Shown piece after piece: positions 7,532-18,781 of a stretch of 64,000 nucleotides of DNA (the first letter of the stretch is position 1; every line of letters begins with the position of its first letter). Both the position numbers and the translations under genes were made by a program. This stretch comes from CAWEFA01 sp963808135 (GTDB lineage Bacteria > Bacteroidota > Bacteroidia > Bacteroidales > DTGW01), in assembly GCA_963808135.1 (NCBI GenBank), contig CAWEFA010000027.1, positions 62,001 through 126,000 on the forward strand, written 5' to 3'. Under the pieces are notes generated by a model that made no database searches, was not told the DNA's origin, and worked only from the letters and a program-made list of their open reading frames with translations.

Positions 7532-10048
7532 TTTTATTCTTTTTATAAATCCAAAATATTATTCCTGCCAGAAGCAGCAGTAAATTACTAAAATAGAACT
7601 GGCATTAGCAACTTTCCGGCCAATGTAATACGATTTAGGTTCAAATTTAAATTCTATTTAATGACTACCGGAAGGTATAATCATTGACCTTAAAATATAA
7701 TCGGCCCTTCCATAGGGTGCAGGATTGCCGTCAATGTATGCATTCCAGCCTTTGTCATAAAATATCTCCGAAAATACAGCCAATTGCGGATTTTTTTTAA
7801 CAATCCGACCGGTACTCAAGGCGCGCCGGTGCATAAGAAAGTAATTTAATATTTGCACTGCTGTCAAATTTTAATGTTTCAATTCCCGGTAGTTTTGTTT
7901 CAAACCGTTTATCAATAATCGCTGTTTGTTTGGGGTTGAATTCATTTACTGCCGCCAACGCCCATCGGCATTTTTTACCCATTTAACTTCCTTAACAAAC
8001 CAGGCATTGCCCATAGCAGAAGTATTAATTAAAGGGTTTGCATCAGAATTATAAATAATGTATTTGGTGTTTAACATATTTAGAATTGACAAATCTTTAA
8101 AAACCTTATCGAGATTTTCAATTGTAACCTTTGACCGAAGCGCTGAACCGAGTTTAGAAATATCCCTGGAAAGCGGGCCATCAATCAAATCCTGGTACCT
8201 GCGCATTTTTGCGCCATGATAACCACCAATAGATTTATGAAAATATGGGGTATAAGCATCGGCAAACACACCCCTGGTAAGGTTTAAAACCCTGTAATCG
8301 AGATCATATCCTTCAAAATTATTTCATCAGTCGTAGTTTTCACAAACTGGTTCTGGTATTCCGTTTTCGTTACGAAATTTTCTTTATTAATATAGCGACG
8401 GTCAACTCCCCACAAGTCAACCAATATTAAAATGCACAACCCTGATGAAAACAAAACAGGTTTTATCTTTTTTAAAGCAAATCCCCAGATCAGCCCGGCT
8501 GAAAGCAAAACAAATACGAGCGACCGGAAAGAATCGGCCCGGAGTATCGATTGCCTGTCCATTTGCATTGCCGATATAAGGTTATTTATTATGTCTTCAG
8601 GCCATTTAGCCGATTTTAATTGTTCAATTAGTCCGGAATCCTGACTGCTGCTGAAATTAAAAAACCATCCGGAAATTAAAATAAATATCAGCAATATCCC
8701 TCCGACAATCCCAAGAGAATATTTTAAAGCTTTTACAGTTTCTTCTTTATTAATTTTCTCATCAAACACTTCTTTTAAGGCAAAGAAACCTAATAATGGA
8801 AAAGCAAAATTTGCAATTACAAGAATCATTTCAACAGTCCGGAATTTGTTGTATCCGGGGAAATAATAGAAAAACAGGTCGGTGACTAATGTAAAATTTT
8901 TGCCCCACGCAAGTACAATTGACAAAATTGCTGCTGACAAAAGCCACCATTTTTTAGCGCCTTTAACTATAAAGAGTCCAAATACAAACAAAAAGCAAAT
9001 TATAGCGCCAAAATATTTAGGGCCGGAAGTAGAAATCAAATCACCCCAATATACCGGCAAACTGGCTGCAATACGAACCGCATCCTGCGCCCCCGCCTTT
9101 TGAAGTTCTTCAGCAGTCCTTGAATCTTCTTTGAATCCATTTACCCCGGCGCCCATTAAATTCGGGACCAAAACAGAAAATGTTTCAGAAATGCCGTAGC
9201 TCCATTGCAGCGCATAATCTTTATCAAGCCCTCATGATTCTTTTTCCCCGCTTTTTAAAATATGCTCCGACTTGCCCCTTATGCTGTATTTGCCGTATTC
9301 GTAAGTTGTCCATAAATTTGTAATATTTGGCAGAATTGCCAGGACAACGGAAAAACAAAAATGGCGGAAACAATAAAGAAATGTTTTAGTTCTTTTATTT
9401 TAAATGTATAAATAAATTTTACTATGAAAAGAACCAATATAGTCATAAAGCAGTAATATGCTATTTGCGGATGGCTAAAAGAAATTTCTAAACCTGTTGC
9501 AAAAACGGTAAACAACCCACCCCAAAAATATTTTTTATCAAACAATAAAAGCACACCGGCAATAACCAAAGGCATCATGGATATTGCATAAGCCTGGGTA
9601 ATATGCCCAACACTAATTATAATTATATTGAACGATGCAAAAGCAAACCCGATAGCCCCTGCAATGCTTAAAATTTTATCAACCCTGAGGCTTATAAGAA
9701 GGATATAAAAACCAAGAAGCAATAAAAATAATATGGCTACTGTTGTGTAAGGCAAATGCAGGCTTATTTCCACTGAAGCCTGTGGAAAATATTAAATGAC
9801 GGCGCTCCTTTTATTAAATAAGAAGGCATACCGCCAAACATTGAATTTGTCCAAAGTGGATGTTCGCCCGGATGTGCCTTTTCGTATTCGACTAATTCGT
9901 GCGACATACCTTTTGTGTGTGTATCGTCCATTTGCGGCAGGCTCTTTCCTGTTAATACAGGGCTGAAATAAGCATAGCTTAAAATTACGAACCCAACAAT
10001 TATAAATATGTGCGGAACCAGCGGCCTAAAAATGTTTTTCAAATCCAT
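7521..10048 (-). pseudogene. YfhO-like multi-pass membrane protein, heavily degraded
   Basis: Pieces in all three frames assemble into one Bacteroidota YfhO-type protein of about 830 residues. They are MDLKNIFRPLVPHIFIIVGF with GKSLPQMDDTHTKG and NSMFGGMPSYLIKG, many membrane helices, LDKDYALQWSYGISETFS, DAYTPYFHKSIGGYHGAKMR, LNMLNTKYIIY, FSEIFYDKGWNAYIDG and a final helix ending FWIYKKNKNDK. YfhO proteins are predicted GT-C-like membrane enzymes implicated in glycosylating lipoteichoic acid in Firmicutes; the role in Bacteroidota is unknown. Breaks fall near 9770, 9350, 8315, 7960, 7805 and 7575, with in-frame stops near 9232 (TGA) and 7660 (TAA). The number of lesions points to real decay. 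Confidence 0.8.
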
Positions 10049-10136
10049 TTTGTAAATTTTTAATTCATAAAATTAAAGAAATTTTGTTTGCAGTATTTCC
10101 ACTTGACAATTTTTTTGAAAGCAACTTAAACAGAAA

Positions 10137-10664
10137 TTAATAAAAGCGTGAATCAATGAGCGTAAAACGCCAGGGTTTGTTTTTCCAAATATCGCCGGCA
10201 TAATCAATACCAATCCTGCAAGAGGTTGAATATGATATTTTATCAGAATTATCCACGATGTAAAGTCTTTGCGAAGTTATAAGGTTTTCACCATTAAAAG
10301 ATTTATCAATTTCCAAATACCTGGAAAGTTTTCCGGGCCCGTTGAATTTCTCAAGGCCTCTTATCAGCGCGGCTTGCGGTGTGCCCTCTTGTCCGGCAAC
10401 AACATTTATCATCCAATACATCCCATAAATAAGGTACATATAAATAAAACCTCCCTGACTGTACATTATTTCATTTCTGGCAGTCCTTCCCATACGCGCA
10501 TGACAAGCCAGGTCTTCTTCGCCCCTGTATGCTTCAGTTTCGGTAATCATTAATCTTTTTTCATTTCCTTCGGGGCAAATCCTAACCAATGTTTTACCTA
10601 ACAGTGCAGGAGCAACTTCTAAAACATCATTTGTATAAAAGTCAGGCCCCAACCGCTTTTCCAT
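10137..10664 (-). CDS. mpg: DNA-3-methyladenine (alkyladenine) glycosylase
   Basis: 175 residues of the Mpg/AAG family, which flips and excises alkylated purines. Visible motifs are DFYTNDVLEVAPALLGKTLV at the N-terminus, the active-site segment ITETEAYRGEEDLACHA (catalytic Glu and nearby Tyr region), YLIYGMYWMINVVAG, AALIRGLE, GPGKLSRYL and RIGIDYAGD...PWRF near the end. The protein is slightly shorter than the usual 190-210 residues but has every core motif. It overlaps the 3' end of the O-antigen-ligase-like gene by 23 bp. It is one of few undamaged genes in this stretch. Confidence 0.9.
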   Translation of the reverse strand: MEKRLGPDFYTNDVLEVAPALLGKTLVRICPEGNEKRLMITETEAYRGEEDLACHARMGRTARNEIMYSQGGFIYMYLIYGMYWMINVVAGQEGTPQAALIRGLEKFNGPGKLSRYLEIDKSFNGENLITSQRLYIVDNSDKISYSTSCRIGIDYAGDIWKNKPWRFTLIDSRFY

Positions 10665-12239
10665 TTTCGAAAGTATTATTTATTCCCCACAAAAAAATCG
10701 AATAAAAAAAGGTGGTAAAAGTTAAGCCCACTTGATTTTCAATGGCATCTTCGTTAATGAACGATAAAAAGATGACAATAAAAATCATAACAAAATAATA
10801 GAAGTTCCATTTCTTTTCAAGCACTGGCGGAACAATAAATGCAAGAATTATAAGAATGAAACCGATAATACCGAAATGAATCATAAAACGAAGATATTGA
10901 TTGTGCGATTCTCTTTGAAAATGCTTTTCCAACCCGGTATCATGCGTTTTATAATAGTTTTCAAAAGCTTTTTTGGCATCGCCGGTGCCAAGCCCAAAAA
11001 GAGATTTTTCTTAATTATACTTAATGACATTTTAATATAAACAAGCCTTTGAACTACAGAATGGCCGCTAACGCTTCCATTGTTCATGTAATCGTCAACT
11101 TCCCCAACAACTTCATATATGCGCGGATAAATACTGCCCATTTTGGCAAAAATTTTATTTGCCATACCTTTTTCAACATTTCTAATATCTCTATTCGTCA
11201 TCTTCCATATACCTGCAGAATCTTTTCTCAATCCCATAGAAGTTAAATATCTTATCAGCGTATATTTTATAGGTTGGTTTCTTAAATCGTTATTATTAAA
11301 AAATATTTTGCTGCGTTTGTTCCATTCACGTTCCAATTCAACCGGACAATAATAAAGCCATACATAATGGCCATTTTCCCTACTGTTGTTTAATGTGTCA
11401 TTAATGTATGGGTTCCCATTAACGGTATATTTTTCGAGTTTGTTAAAATCAATCTTATCTTTTGCATAAAAATCGTGTACTACTGAAAAAATATATCCGG
11501 TTGCAAAAATTGGCGCCATTATCAATGCCAATATTATTCCTGTTTTTGCATACCGGTTTTTTACCTGGTTCATATTAATAATAATCAAAATAAAAGTTGA
11601 TATAAACAGAATAGAAATTCCGGTAAGTGATTTTAACAGAAATAAGAAATAAATAAGCCATATTGCAGATATTGTATAAACCAAATGAAGCCGGTTATAC
11701 GAAGGGAAACCTTTAACCAGCCAGTACAAGAGGATATGAATGCCAACAACAACCATTAACGAAAGCCTGATGTGAGAAATAAAAATTGAAATTTCCCTTA
11801 CGTCGCTAAATTTTATTGGAATAATGCCAAAAAATATCAAAGCGCTGAAAAGAGTTGAGAAAATAACTGCAAGGATAAAAATGTGCATTATCAGTCTAAA
11901 CTTTTTAACAGGTATTGGCTCCGATGTTCCAATAATTACAGGTAGAATAATAAGCGGCAATTTTAGGAAAAGGTTTATAAATCCGAGATTTGTTTCGGAA
12001 GTGCCGAACATCCATATAATATGGACAACGTATATGGTTAAAAAAATCAGGATACTTTTCCGGCGATACAGGATTTTCAGCTTCTGTGGCAGGTTCCCTT
12101 CAAGCAGCCAGTTTAATATCAGCAATATCTGGCTTATAACCAGGAATTGCCTGTAATATAGTAATGATACAGCCAGCAATGCCAAAAGCCAAAAATAAAT
12201 ATCACGGCTGTAAAGCCTATATTGTTTCAGAAAGCCCAT
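10642..12239 (-). pseudogene. O-antigen ligase family membrane protein, one frameshift
   Basis: About ten hydrophobic helices surround a large periplasmic loop (residues about 250-400, soluble and charged), the architecture of WaaL/Wzy_C proteins. The first frame (from ATG 12239) goes out of phase near 10996-11000, a run of five A on the plus strand. The conserved continuation is FGLGTGDAKKAFENYYKTHD, then FQRESHNQYLRFMIHFGIIG and FLSFINEDAIENQVG, where G-D-x-x-x and SHNQYL are typical of the family. The homopolymer context makes a sequencing indel plausible. The family ligates polymer to lipid A or acts in polymerisation; specificity is not readable. Confidence 0.8.
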
Positions 12240-12326
12240 AACAATTTAAAAGGTTTGCGAAAGTATGAAAAAAAGGTTTAATAAAAAATTTGAATAAAGC
12301 TTGATTTAATAAAGGCAAATTGGTCA

Positions 12327-12486
12327 AATTCCCCCTTTGAAGGGGGTTAGGGGGATGTTAGGTTTAATTTGCCTGTTTAATTTGAATGTTTATATGATCG
12401 TATTTAAGAAGATTCGCTTAATAAAGTTTTTTAAGCGATGATTTTATTTATTATACATCCCCCAACCCCCTTCAAAGGGGGATTCT
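12327..12486. repeat. GC-rich inverted repeat pair
   Basis: Two arms of about 30 bp, at 12327-12359 (core CCCCCTTTGAAGGGGGTTA, then GGGGGATGT) and 12454-12486 (ACATCCCCC then AACCCCCTTCAAAGGGGG), are inverted copies of each other about 95 bp apart. Each arm also contains its own palindrome CCCCCTTTGAAGGGGG or CCCCCTTCAAAGGGGG. They stand out against the AT-rich background and fill the 320-bp gap between the ligase-like gene and the DUF5723 gene. The pair could act as a strong bidirectional terminator or be a mobile palindromic repeat. No gene is seen in the gap. Confidence 0.75.
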
Positions 12487-12561
12487 TCCTGATTAGCTTT
12501 TAACTGTATTATAATTTTTAAAACTTAATTCGCATTAAATGTGTAATGCAATTGGGAGAAA

Positions 12562-14010
12562 TTAATCAACAATCAGCGGCTTGTCCGTTCTCTTTTTTTG
12601 CTGGGCGCCGGCGCCAAAAACAAAATTAATACCAAACCTGAAATCGAAATTTTCGGCCTTGTAAGGTATATAGTCCTTTTTAGCATAATATAAAGGAATA
12701 TTATCGAATATAAAATAAAAATTAATAGGTATAAGATAGATTATGGGGTCAGTAACTCGGAATGACAAGCCTACACCCATGTTTGAAAATCCGTTATCTA
12801 ATATAGAATAGCTGGTTGACAACATAAACATCCTGAAAAGCCTCAAGTTGCCTGAAAGCGTAAATTGCTGGTAAAATTGATTTCTGTAATATTGGGTAAC
12901 AGAAAGCAGGCCAAGACTGAAGAATTGCGCCGGTATAAATTCTGCTCCCAGAATAAGCTTTGCAGGCAACCAGGTTGTGTATTTTGTTTTTGTTTGACTG
13001 AATTTGAAAACATGCTTAAATGAATCTACAAGCTGGCTTGTAAATTTATTGCTGTCAGAATTATTAAGTAAATCAATATTGCCAACCCCCATAAATGAGG
13101 TATCGCCTTTAAAGCTGAATTTGTAGGTTTCACTTCTCCATCGGATAAATCCAATATCGAGCAAACTGGCAGAAAACATGAACTTATCAATGCCGCTGTA
13201 AGTAACCCCGAAATCGAACCCTACACCCGGGTTATTAAAAGGTTTATAATATTTATAGGGATTGCCGCTACGGGATGTAATGCTTTTTAATTTGCCTGCC
13301 GAATCGGTTTCAACATTAAAATAGGGCATAGTAGCATAAACATTCAAATCGGCGCTGACATTCTGCCTGTACATGCTGTCGACCACTGATGAGCCAAAAG
13401 TGAATTTGTTATTTTGTGTGGTAACATTGAATATGCCCGATAGCGCTTTTGCGCGCACCCCAAACGTAATATTATCATTTATATTTTTTGAAACGCCCAA
13501 TGATACTTCAGCATAATTTGAAGTGTTTATTCCAAAATTTTTAAAATTATAGGATGTTGTAGTATTAAGCTGCAGCGTTGACATAAGTTTAATAAAATCA
13601 CGGGGATAAGAAATGGCCATATCCGATTTAACAGAAACTCCCAATGTAAAAAAAATACCTTTTATTCTAACACCTATGTTTAAAGGGGAAACCTGGAGAT
13701 TATAATAAATATTATTAATTTCTTTTAAATTTTGGATGAAATTATGCGTTTTAGCGGAGTCATGTAAAAATGTAATTAAAGTATCGTTTCTATAAGGAAT
13801 AAGAATATCCTTTAGGCTAAGGGAATTGTTGCCGGCGTTGGCATAAATGTCTGCAATGCCCAGGAAAAAATTGCATTTGGGCTGAAATGCCGGGTTTAGC
13901 TGGTTATATTCAGGCACTTTATCCATAAAATAAAGCGTAGTATTTATTTGCGCTGATAAAGAAGCAAAAAATGTACAGGTAATAATAAAAGAAATTAAGC
14001 GTCGTATCAT
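12562..14010 (-). CDS. DUF5723 family outer-membrane beta-barrel protein
   Basis: 482 residues with an N-terminal signal peptide (MIRRLISFIITCTFFASLSA, cleavage before Q). Next comes the start typical of DUF5723 proteins of Bacteroidota: TTLYFMDKVPEYNQLNPAFQ followed by FLGIADIYANAGNNSLSLKD. The rest alternates short amphipathic strands with GVRIKG, VSLGVSKNINDNITFGVRAK, FDFGVTYSG and a glycine/phenylalanine-rich C-terminus (FDFRFGINFVFG). This fits a PorV-like or FadL-like outer-membrane barrel of unknown cargo. It follows the lipoprotein gene by 11 bp, so the two are probably co-transcribed and act together at the outer membrane. Confidence 0.78.
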   Translation of the reverse strand: MIRRLISFIITCTFFASLSAQINTTLYFMDKVPEYNQLNPAFQPKCNFFLGIADIYANAGNNSLSLKDILIPYRNDTLITFLHDSAKTHNFIQNLKEINNIYYNLQVSPLNIGVRIKGIFFTLGVSVKSDMAISYPRDFIKLMSTLQLNTTTSYNFKNFGINTSNYAEVSLGVSKNINDNITFGVRAKALSGIFNVTTQNNKFTFGSSVVDSMYRQNVSADLNVYATMPYFNVETDSAGKLKSITSRSGNPYKYYKPFNNPGVGFDFGVTYSGIDKFMFSASLLDIGFIRWRSETYKFSFKGDTSFMGVGNIDLLNNSDSNKFTSQLVDSFKHVFKFSQTKTKYTTWLPAKLILGAEFIPAQFFSLGLLSVTQYYRNQFYQQFTLSGNLRLFRMFMLSTSYSILDNGFSNMGVGLSFRVTDPIIYLIPINFYFIFDNIPLYYAKKDYIPYKAENFDFRFGINFVFGAGAQQKKRTDKPLIVD

Positions 14011-14021
14011 ATAATTAAATT

Positions 14022-15683
14022 TTAAAAGGACCCTTTTGCCTTGGCATAGAACTTACAACTAAAAGTCAGTTTAAACTTATAATCTGCCATGAACTTAACA
14101 TATTTGGTTTTATCTTTATAAAAATCGGTAGTGCTGAAATAAACACCGATTAAAAGTTTCTTTGTTTTTTTAAGCGCGTTTAATTGTGTAGAATTAAGAC
14201 TAACCGGCAACAGGCTTTTTGTAGATGCTGTAACCTTTTCAGTAACAGGATCGACTGGCGCAGCAGCAAGGATAGCATTGGTAGTATCGATTAATGTGCC
14301 GACATGATTGTTATTGATATCGGCAAAATAGACCTGGAGTTTTAAGCTTATTGGCATTCCATTTTCAGAAGCAATTTTCAATAACATGGATTCTATATTT
14401 ATTGAATCCTTACCATTGTTTAATGAATCCAACGAACTTGCTAAATCAAAACTCAAAGTATCATAAGTACTTAAACTTCCTGCACGTAACCAAATAGGAA
14501 GGTAAAATTCTGCTTTTAGTTTAAGGGAACTGGTATCGACAATTACATTTTCAATGCTGGTATTTTTATTCGGATTAGACCATGCATCGAAATGGAATGT
14601 AACATATTCGGGGTTTTGCTGAAGTGCCTGGAACAAATTTGTATTTGTATTTGAATATACAATTGTATCATTTTTAATGCTTCCCATGCTGCTTGGATAA
14701 AGAAGGTCAACTGGATTAATAGAAGAATTTAAAGTTATGCTTTGCGAATTTGTTGACATGTTCGATGCATTAAATTGGATCGGCAAAATTACATAGCTGT
14801 TAGTTATATATAACTTTAATCTTGGATCCGCCCATTGAATATTTTTGGTAATATTATTGTTAAGCAACGATAAATTGATTGTATCATTAATGTTGAGCAG
14901 GTTTGTATATCCAGCATAACCATACATGGCATAAAAATTAAAATTTGAAGTTGTCATGTTAAAAGATAAGCCCGAGCCGATTGGATCCCCCGGATTTCCG
15001 GTTAATGTTAAATCCAATCTTAGTGCAAGGTTTGATGAACCGGTTGCAGCCGATGCAAATCTTAAAAAATAATTGTCAGCGTTTATCGGCAAATCTTTAT
15101 TGACATTTGCAGTAAGCTGAACAGAACCGCTTAAGGTATCTTTATTAAGCGTTATCCCCGGAAATGTAATTTTTAATGACCCTGCACAACTGGAATTAAC
15201 CTTAATATCAATCAGCATACTTTTAATATGGATACTGTCAATCCGCTGGTCAGTCCCAAAACTTATCGGGTAGTTTATTGTAGTAGAAAAAGGAATTTTC
15301 CCGCCTGGAGGAAATACGGCAAATGGAAAAGATGAAGCATCAATATTAAAATTAAAGGAATTTTGTGTGGGGATGGCAAAAAGATCCTGACCAAAAAAGA
15401 ATTGCAAATCCTTATCATAAACTACATAAATAAGCCCGCTGTCAGGCCCGCTATGGTATTGATTTATATATTTTACGCTGTCCAACTTTTTTAATACTTC
15501 ATCAAGCCGTATGGTTGTTGAACCAATTGTAAAAGCCAATCTCGGATCGGCCTCAAAAACGGTTGATAGTTTATTAACGTCATAATCTTTAAAACATGAA
15601 TTAAATAAAATTCCCGCTGCCAATAAAAATATTGCATGCAGAAAAATTTTGATAATTCTTTGATTGAGCAAATATGTTATCAT
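14022..15683 (-). CDS. Putative surface lipoprotein paired with DUF5723 barrel
   Basis: 553 residues. A hydrophobic N-terminus (about residues 10-28) ends in the lipobox LFNSC, so the mature protein should be a lipoprotein anchored at Cys30. The body is rich in Ser, Asn, Thr and predicted beta strands (SIHIKSMLIDIKVNSSCAGS, ITLNSSINPVDLLYPSSMGS), suggesting stacked Ig-like or jelly-roll domains. The C-terminal segment KFMADYKFKLTFSCKFYAKA is also strand-like. I know of no function; proteins of this type are common beside DUF5723 genes in Bacteroidota, and here the spacing is 11 bp. Intact. Confidence 0.65.
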   Translation of the reverse strand: MITYLLNQRIIKIFLHAIFLLAAGILFNSCFKDYDVNKLSTVFEADPRLAFTIGSTTIRLDEVLKKLDSVKYINQYHSGPDSGLIYVVYDKDLQFFFGQDLFAIPTQNSFNFNIDASSFPFAVFPPGGKIPFSTTINYPISFGTDQRIDSIHIKSMLIDIKVNSSCAGSLKITFPGITLNKDTLSGSVQLTANVNKDLPINADNYFLRFASAATGSSNLALRLDLTLTGNPGDPIGSGLSFNMTTSNFNFYAMYGYAGYTNLLNINDTINLSLLNNNITKNIQWADPRLKLYITNSYVILPIQFNASNMSTNSQSITLNSSINPVDLLYPSSMGSIKNDTIVYSNTNTNLFQALQQNPEYVTFHFDAWSNPNKNTSIENVIVDTSSLKLKAEFYLPIWLRAGSLSTYDTLSFDLASSLDSLNNGKDSINIESMLLKIASENGMPISLKLQVYFADINNNHVGTLIDTTNAILAAAPVDPVTEKVTASTKSLLPVSLNSTQLNALKKTKKLLIGVYFSTTDFYKDKTKYVKFMADYKFKLTFSCKFYAKAKGSF

Positions 15684-15711
15684 TTTAAAGAATTGTTAAG
15701 TTCAACATTGC

Positions 15712-18451
15712 TTATTTTACATAATAATAGCGCAAAATTTCATTATCTCCCGTTTGCAATGTAAATTCATAATTATTGTTTGATAAAGATAAAACATTCA
15801 TTGGAAAATTACCATTAACAGGAAATCCTTTTACAATTTTTCTTTCTTTTTCAACCATGTAAACCTTATCCGATAATGACGAGCCGATAAAAATTGTTGT
15901 AATGCCTTTTTTTGATTTCACGATAACAGGCTTCTGGTCAATCAGGCTGTCGGTTTGTATTGAAAAAATATTTTTCTTTTGCTGGTTGAATGCGTTTACA
16001 ACATTTTTATCTGTAAACAAATAATCTTTCAGGCCATCGCCGTCAAAATCGACAAATGAGAAATTATGATTTTTTGTAAAATCGGCAAGCCTTATTTTTT
16101 CTATATGCCCGTCAGGATAAATAAAACAGGCCTGACCTGAAGTATCGGTTGTTACGATACGAAAAAAATTAGGCTTTTCGTCAATGAAAAATTCATTTTT
16201 TACTGATTTGAAAAATGGTTGCTTTAACTTCAACTGCTGCTCGCCTTTTCGGTTCAAGAGGTTAACATTATTTGAGTCGGAAAAAAGGATGTAATCTTTC
16301 TTATGGTAAGTAAAACATTGGGCTGGTTCTTTTAAAATATTAACTGTTTTTTCGAACTTCCAGCCATCAGCCTTATGGCCATCTTTTGTTAAAGCCACAA
16401 AGCTTTTATTTTTAAATGCAATGTAATACCTGTAATTCAGGTTATGGTCAAAATCGGCTAATGCCAATCCATTTGTGGCAGTTTGCTTAAACTTCACCGG
16501 GAAACCGTTAATGTTATTACCGTTTTTGTCAATTATGAAAAGGTTCTCGGCAGTATTAAAAAGCAACTGGTATTTGTTATTATTAAAATAATCTATTATA
16601 AATGTCGAACTTAGAATTCTTTCGCCTAACGGACGCTTCCAAATTATTTTACCTGCCGACGAAATGAGATATATGTTTAGTTTTTTATCCTGAATGAAGA
16701 AAAGGTTTTTGTAAGCATCTTGATTGGTTATTAATGCTGTTGAACTCTCAACGGAACTATCCAATTTAATTGTCCATGCTAATTCCGGGCCAATGTAAGG
16801 CGTTACATCATTGTAAAGAAAAATATTATTATAATTAAATTCCCCGTTTCCCGAAACCTGGATTCCCGCAATTGTGCTTGTTTCCGCCCTGAACAGGTTT
16901 TTTTCAAACATACTTTTAATTTTCGGGTCGATAAATTTATTTATAAAATTCCAGGTTGAAGGGAAATTAAAAAATAGCGTCAGGTTTGATTTAGAAGCTA
17001 ATGTGTTTGAAGCTATATTCCGGTATAATGAATCGTTGATAATTGATTTGTTCGCATTTAATTCCGAAAGATAATTATCAAGCGCTTCTTCCGATTCTCC
17101 AAAAACCAAGTATTGTTTGAAATTACAAACGCTGGGATATTTGGCGCAACTAAAAACTTTACCAAATAATGCCGTAGGCAATTCATTGTCGGGCAACGCA
17201 TGGACCATTGATTTTTCCTGGATGCTATCAGCGCTATTAATAGTATTTGAATCATAGAAAACCGGCTTTTCATGCTTATCTTTAATTAAACTTTTAATAA
17301 AATCAAGCGCATCAGGGTAACTTTTTGTCCTTACAATGCAATACATACTGTATTTTCCATCTTTTCCCAAACATCCGTTCAAAGTAAAAGACCCATCCAT
17401 GATGTTGAATAATTTGTCGCCGATATTGTTTCCAAACTTTTGGTTTAAATTTTTAAGGTTTTCAGCCAATGTTTTATTATTTCGGCATGCTCTCATTTAT
17501 AGCAAGCTTGTAATTGTAAGGCTCGCTTAATGCAAAAGTGCCATAAAAAACAGTAGATGCAGGTAAAGCTTCATAATAAGGGACATCAACAGGTAATTCA
17601 TTTTTAATTGTTCTCAGCCATATTTGTTTTTGGGTTGTTACATTTGAAAAGCCGTGCAGGGATATACATTTGTGGTCGATATTCAAATCAAGCGCATACC
17701 AGCCTTTATATTTTAAAGCTTTTTTCAAATCATCAGAATAAGCCGGTTGAAATAAACCCGCAAAAAAAGCCGAAAATTTTTCAGATTCAATATACAGGTT
17801 GCCGATTGTTTTTTTCCCGGTAGTAGAAAAGACTTTTGAAAAACTTGTATCGGAAAGAAGAGAACTTGAATTAATGGATTGCTTGTAAGCATCGGCGATA
17901 TTTTTAGTCCTGTTGCCGATTATTAACAAATTCTCTTTAAAAAAATAATAAAGGTTTTGCCTGTTCTTTATCTTGAGGTTATTGAATTTAACCAGCGAAG
18001 GAGAATATTGGATAAGCTCATAGCCTCTTTTTTCAAGCAGCAGATATAGCTTTTTGCTCAAAACATTTTTATTAATGCTGTTCCCAAAAGGTAAATAAAT
18101 ATTAATGCCGTCCAATTTGTCTTCCACATTATGAAATGAAAAGTAGATAGATGAATCATTTATCAGGCTTTTGAGCGCTGGGATTTCTTCGCTCAAACTA
18201 TCGAGAAATAATTTTGTGCCTTCAATATTGTTTTTTAAAGAATTTTTTGGCAGGTTTTGAAAATTGTTGTTATCCATTAAAGTTGAGAAGAATTCTTTCA
18301 CGCTGTTAACCTTTAAAATTAAAACAGCATCTTTAGGAATAGCTTTAACTACCTGTTGATATTGAAAGGCAGGTTTTTTCAAAATAAATAACAAGGCGCC
18401 AATAAACATGGCCCCGGTTATTGCAATTGTAGCTATCAGGCTTTTATTCAA
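15712..18451 (-). pseudogene. DUF3352-type membrane-anchored protein, one frameshift
   Basis: Two overlapping frames (18451-17477 and 17496-15712) make one protein of about 910 residues. The first opens with a signal anchor (SLIATIAITGAMFIGALLFI) followed by VKAIPKDAVLILKVNSVKEF, the DUF3352-like start, and SSIYFSFHN. The second continues ENLKNLNQKFGNNIGDKLFN and ends in repeated segments with FDGDGLKDYLFTD and FDHNLNYRYY, like a degenerate FG-GAP/beta-propeller. The break lies within 17477-17496. A short ATG there could start the second part independently, but it lacks any export signal, so a split of one exported protein is preferred. Confidence 0.65.
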
Positions 18452-18538
18452 ATTTCCAAATATTTAGAAAACCGAAAAATAATTTGTTAACTGTTTCTTA
18501 AATTTCCGTGAAACGAAATGCTAAAATAGCTAATATTA

Positions 18539-18753
18539 AAATATTTGTAACTATTCAGGTTATTTAGACTGTAGGCTGAAGGCATTTAGTATTTTCGCAA
18601 TGCCCCGGTCAAGGCTTCCGGCACTTTCTCTTTTACTACTATTTTCCGGGTACTTTATAAAACCCAATCGGCTGACCAATGAGTTTAGTATGATCCCGCA
18701 CATTTTTCTCCTAAAAGTCTATAGCCTTTCTACCTGAATAGTTACAAATATTT
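18539..18753. mobile_element. MITE-like element with perfect 22-bp terminal inverted repeats
   Basis: The left end 18539-18560 (ATTTGTAACTATTCAGGT at its core) is exactly the reverse complement of the right end 18732-18753. The interior, about 170 bp, is noticeably more GC-rich than its flanks (CAATGCCCCGGTCAAGGC, TTTTCCGGGTACTTTATAAA) and holds no reading frame. A compact non-coding unit with long perfect ends is the usual form of a non-autonomous element moved by a transposase elsewhere in the genome. It lies between two minus-strand operons and fills most of a 330-bp gap. Confidence 0.72.
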
Positions 18754-18781
18754 CTAAGAACATGAATTTTGAAAATACTTT

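Noticed and set aside
12327..12486. Possible CRISPR because of repeated GC-rich blocks
   Set aside because: Only two copies in inverted orientation; no direct repeats or regular spacers.
17477..17496. Overlap of two frames read as two separate coupled genes
   Set aside because: The second frame has no export signal and the two parts together fit one DUF3352-type protein, so a frameshift is more likely.
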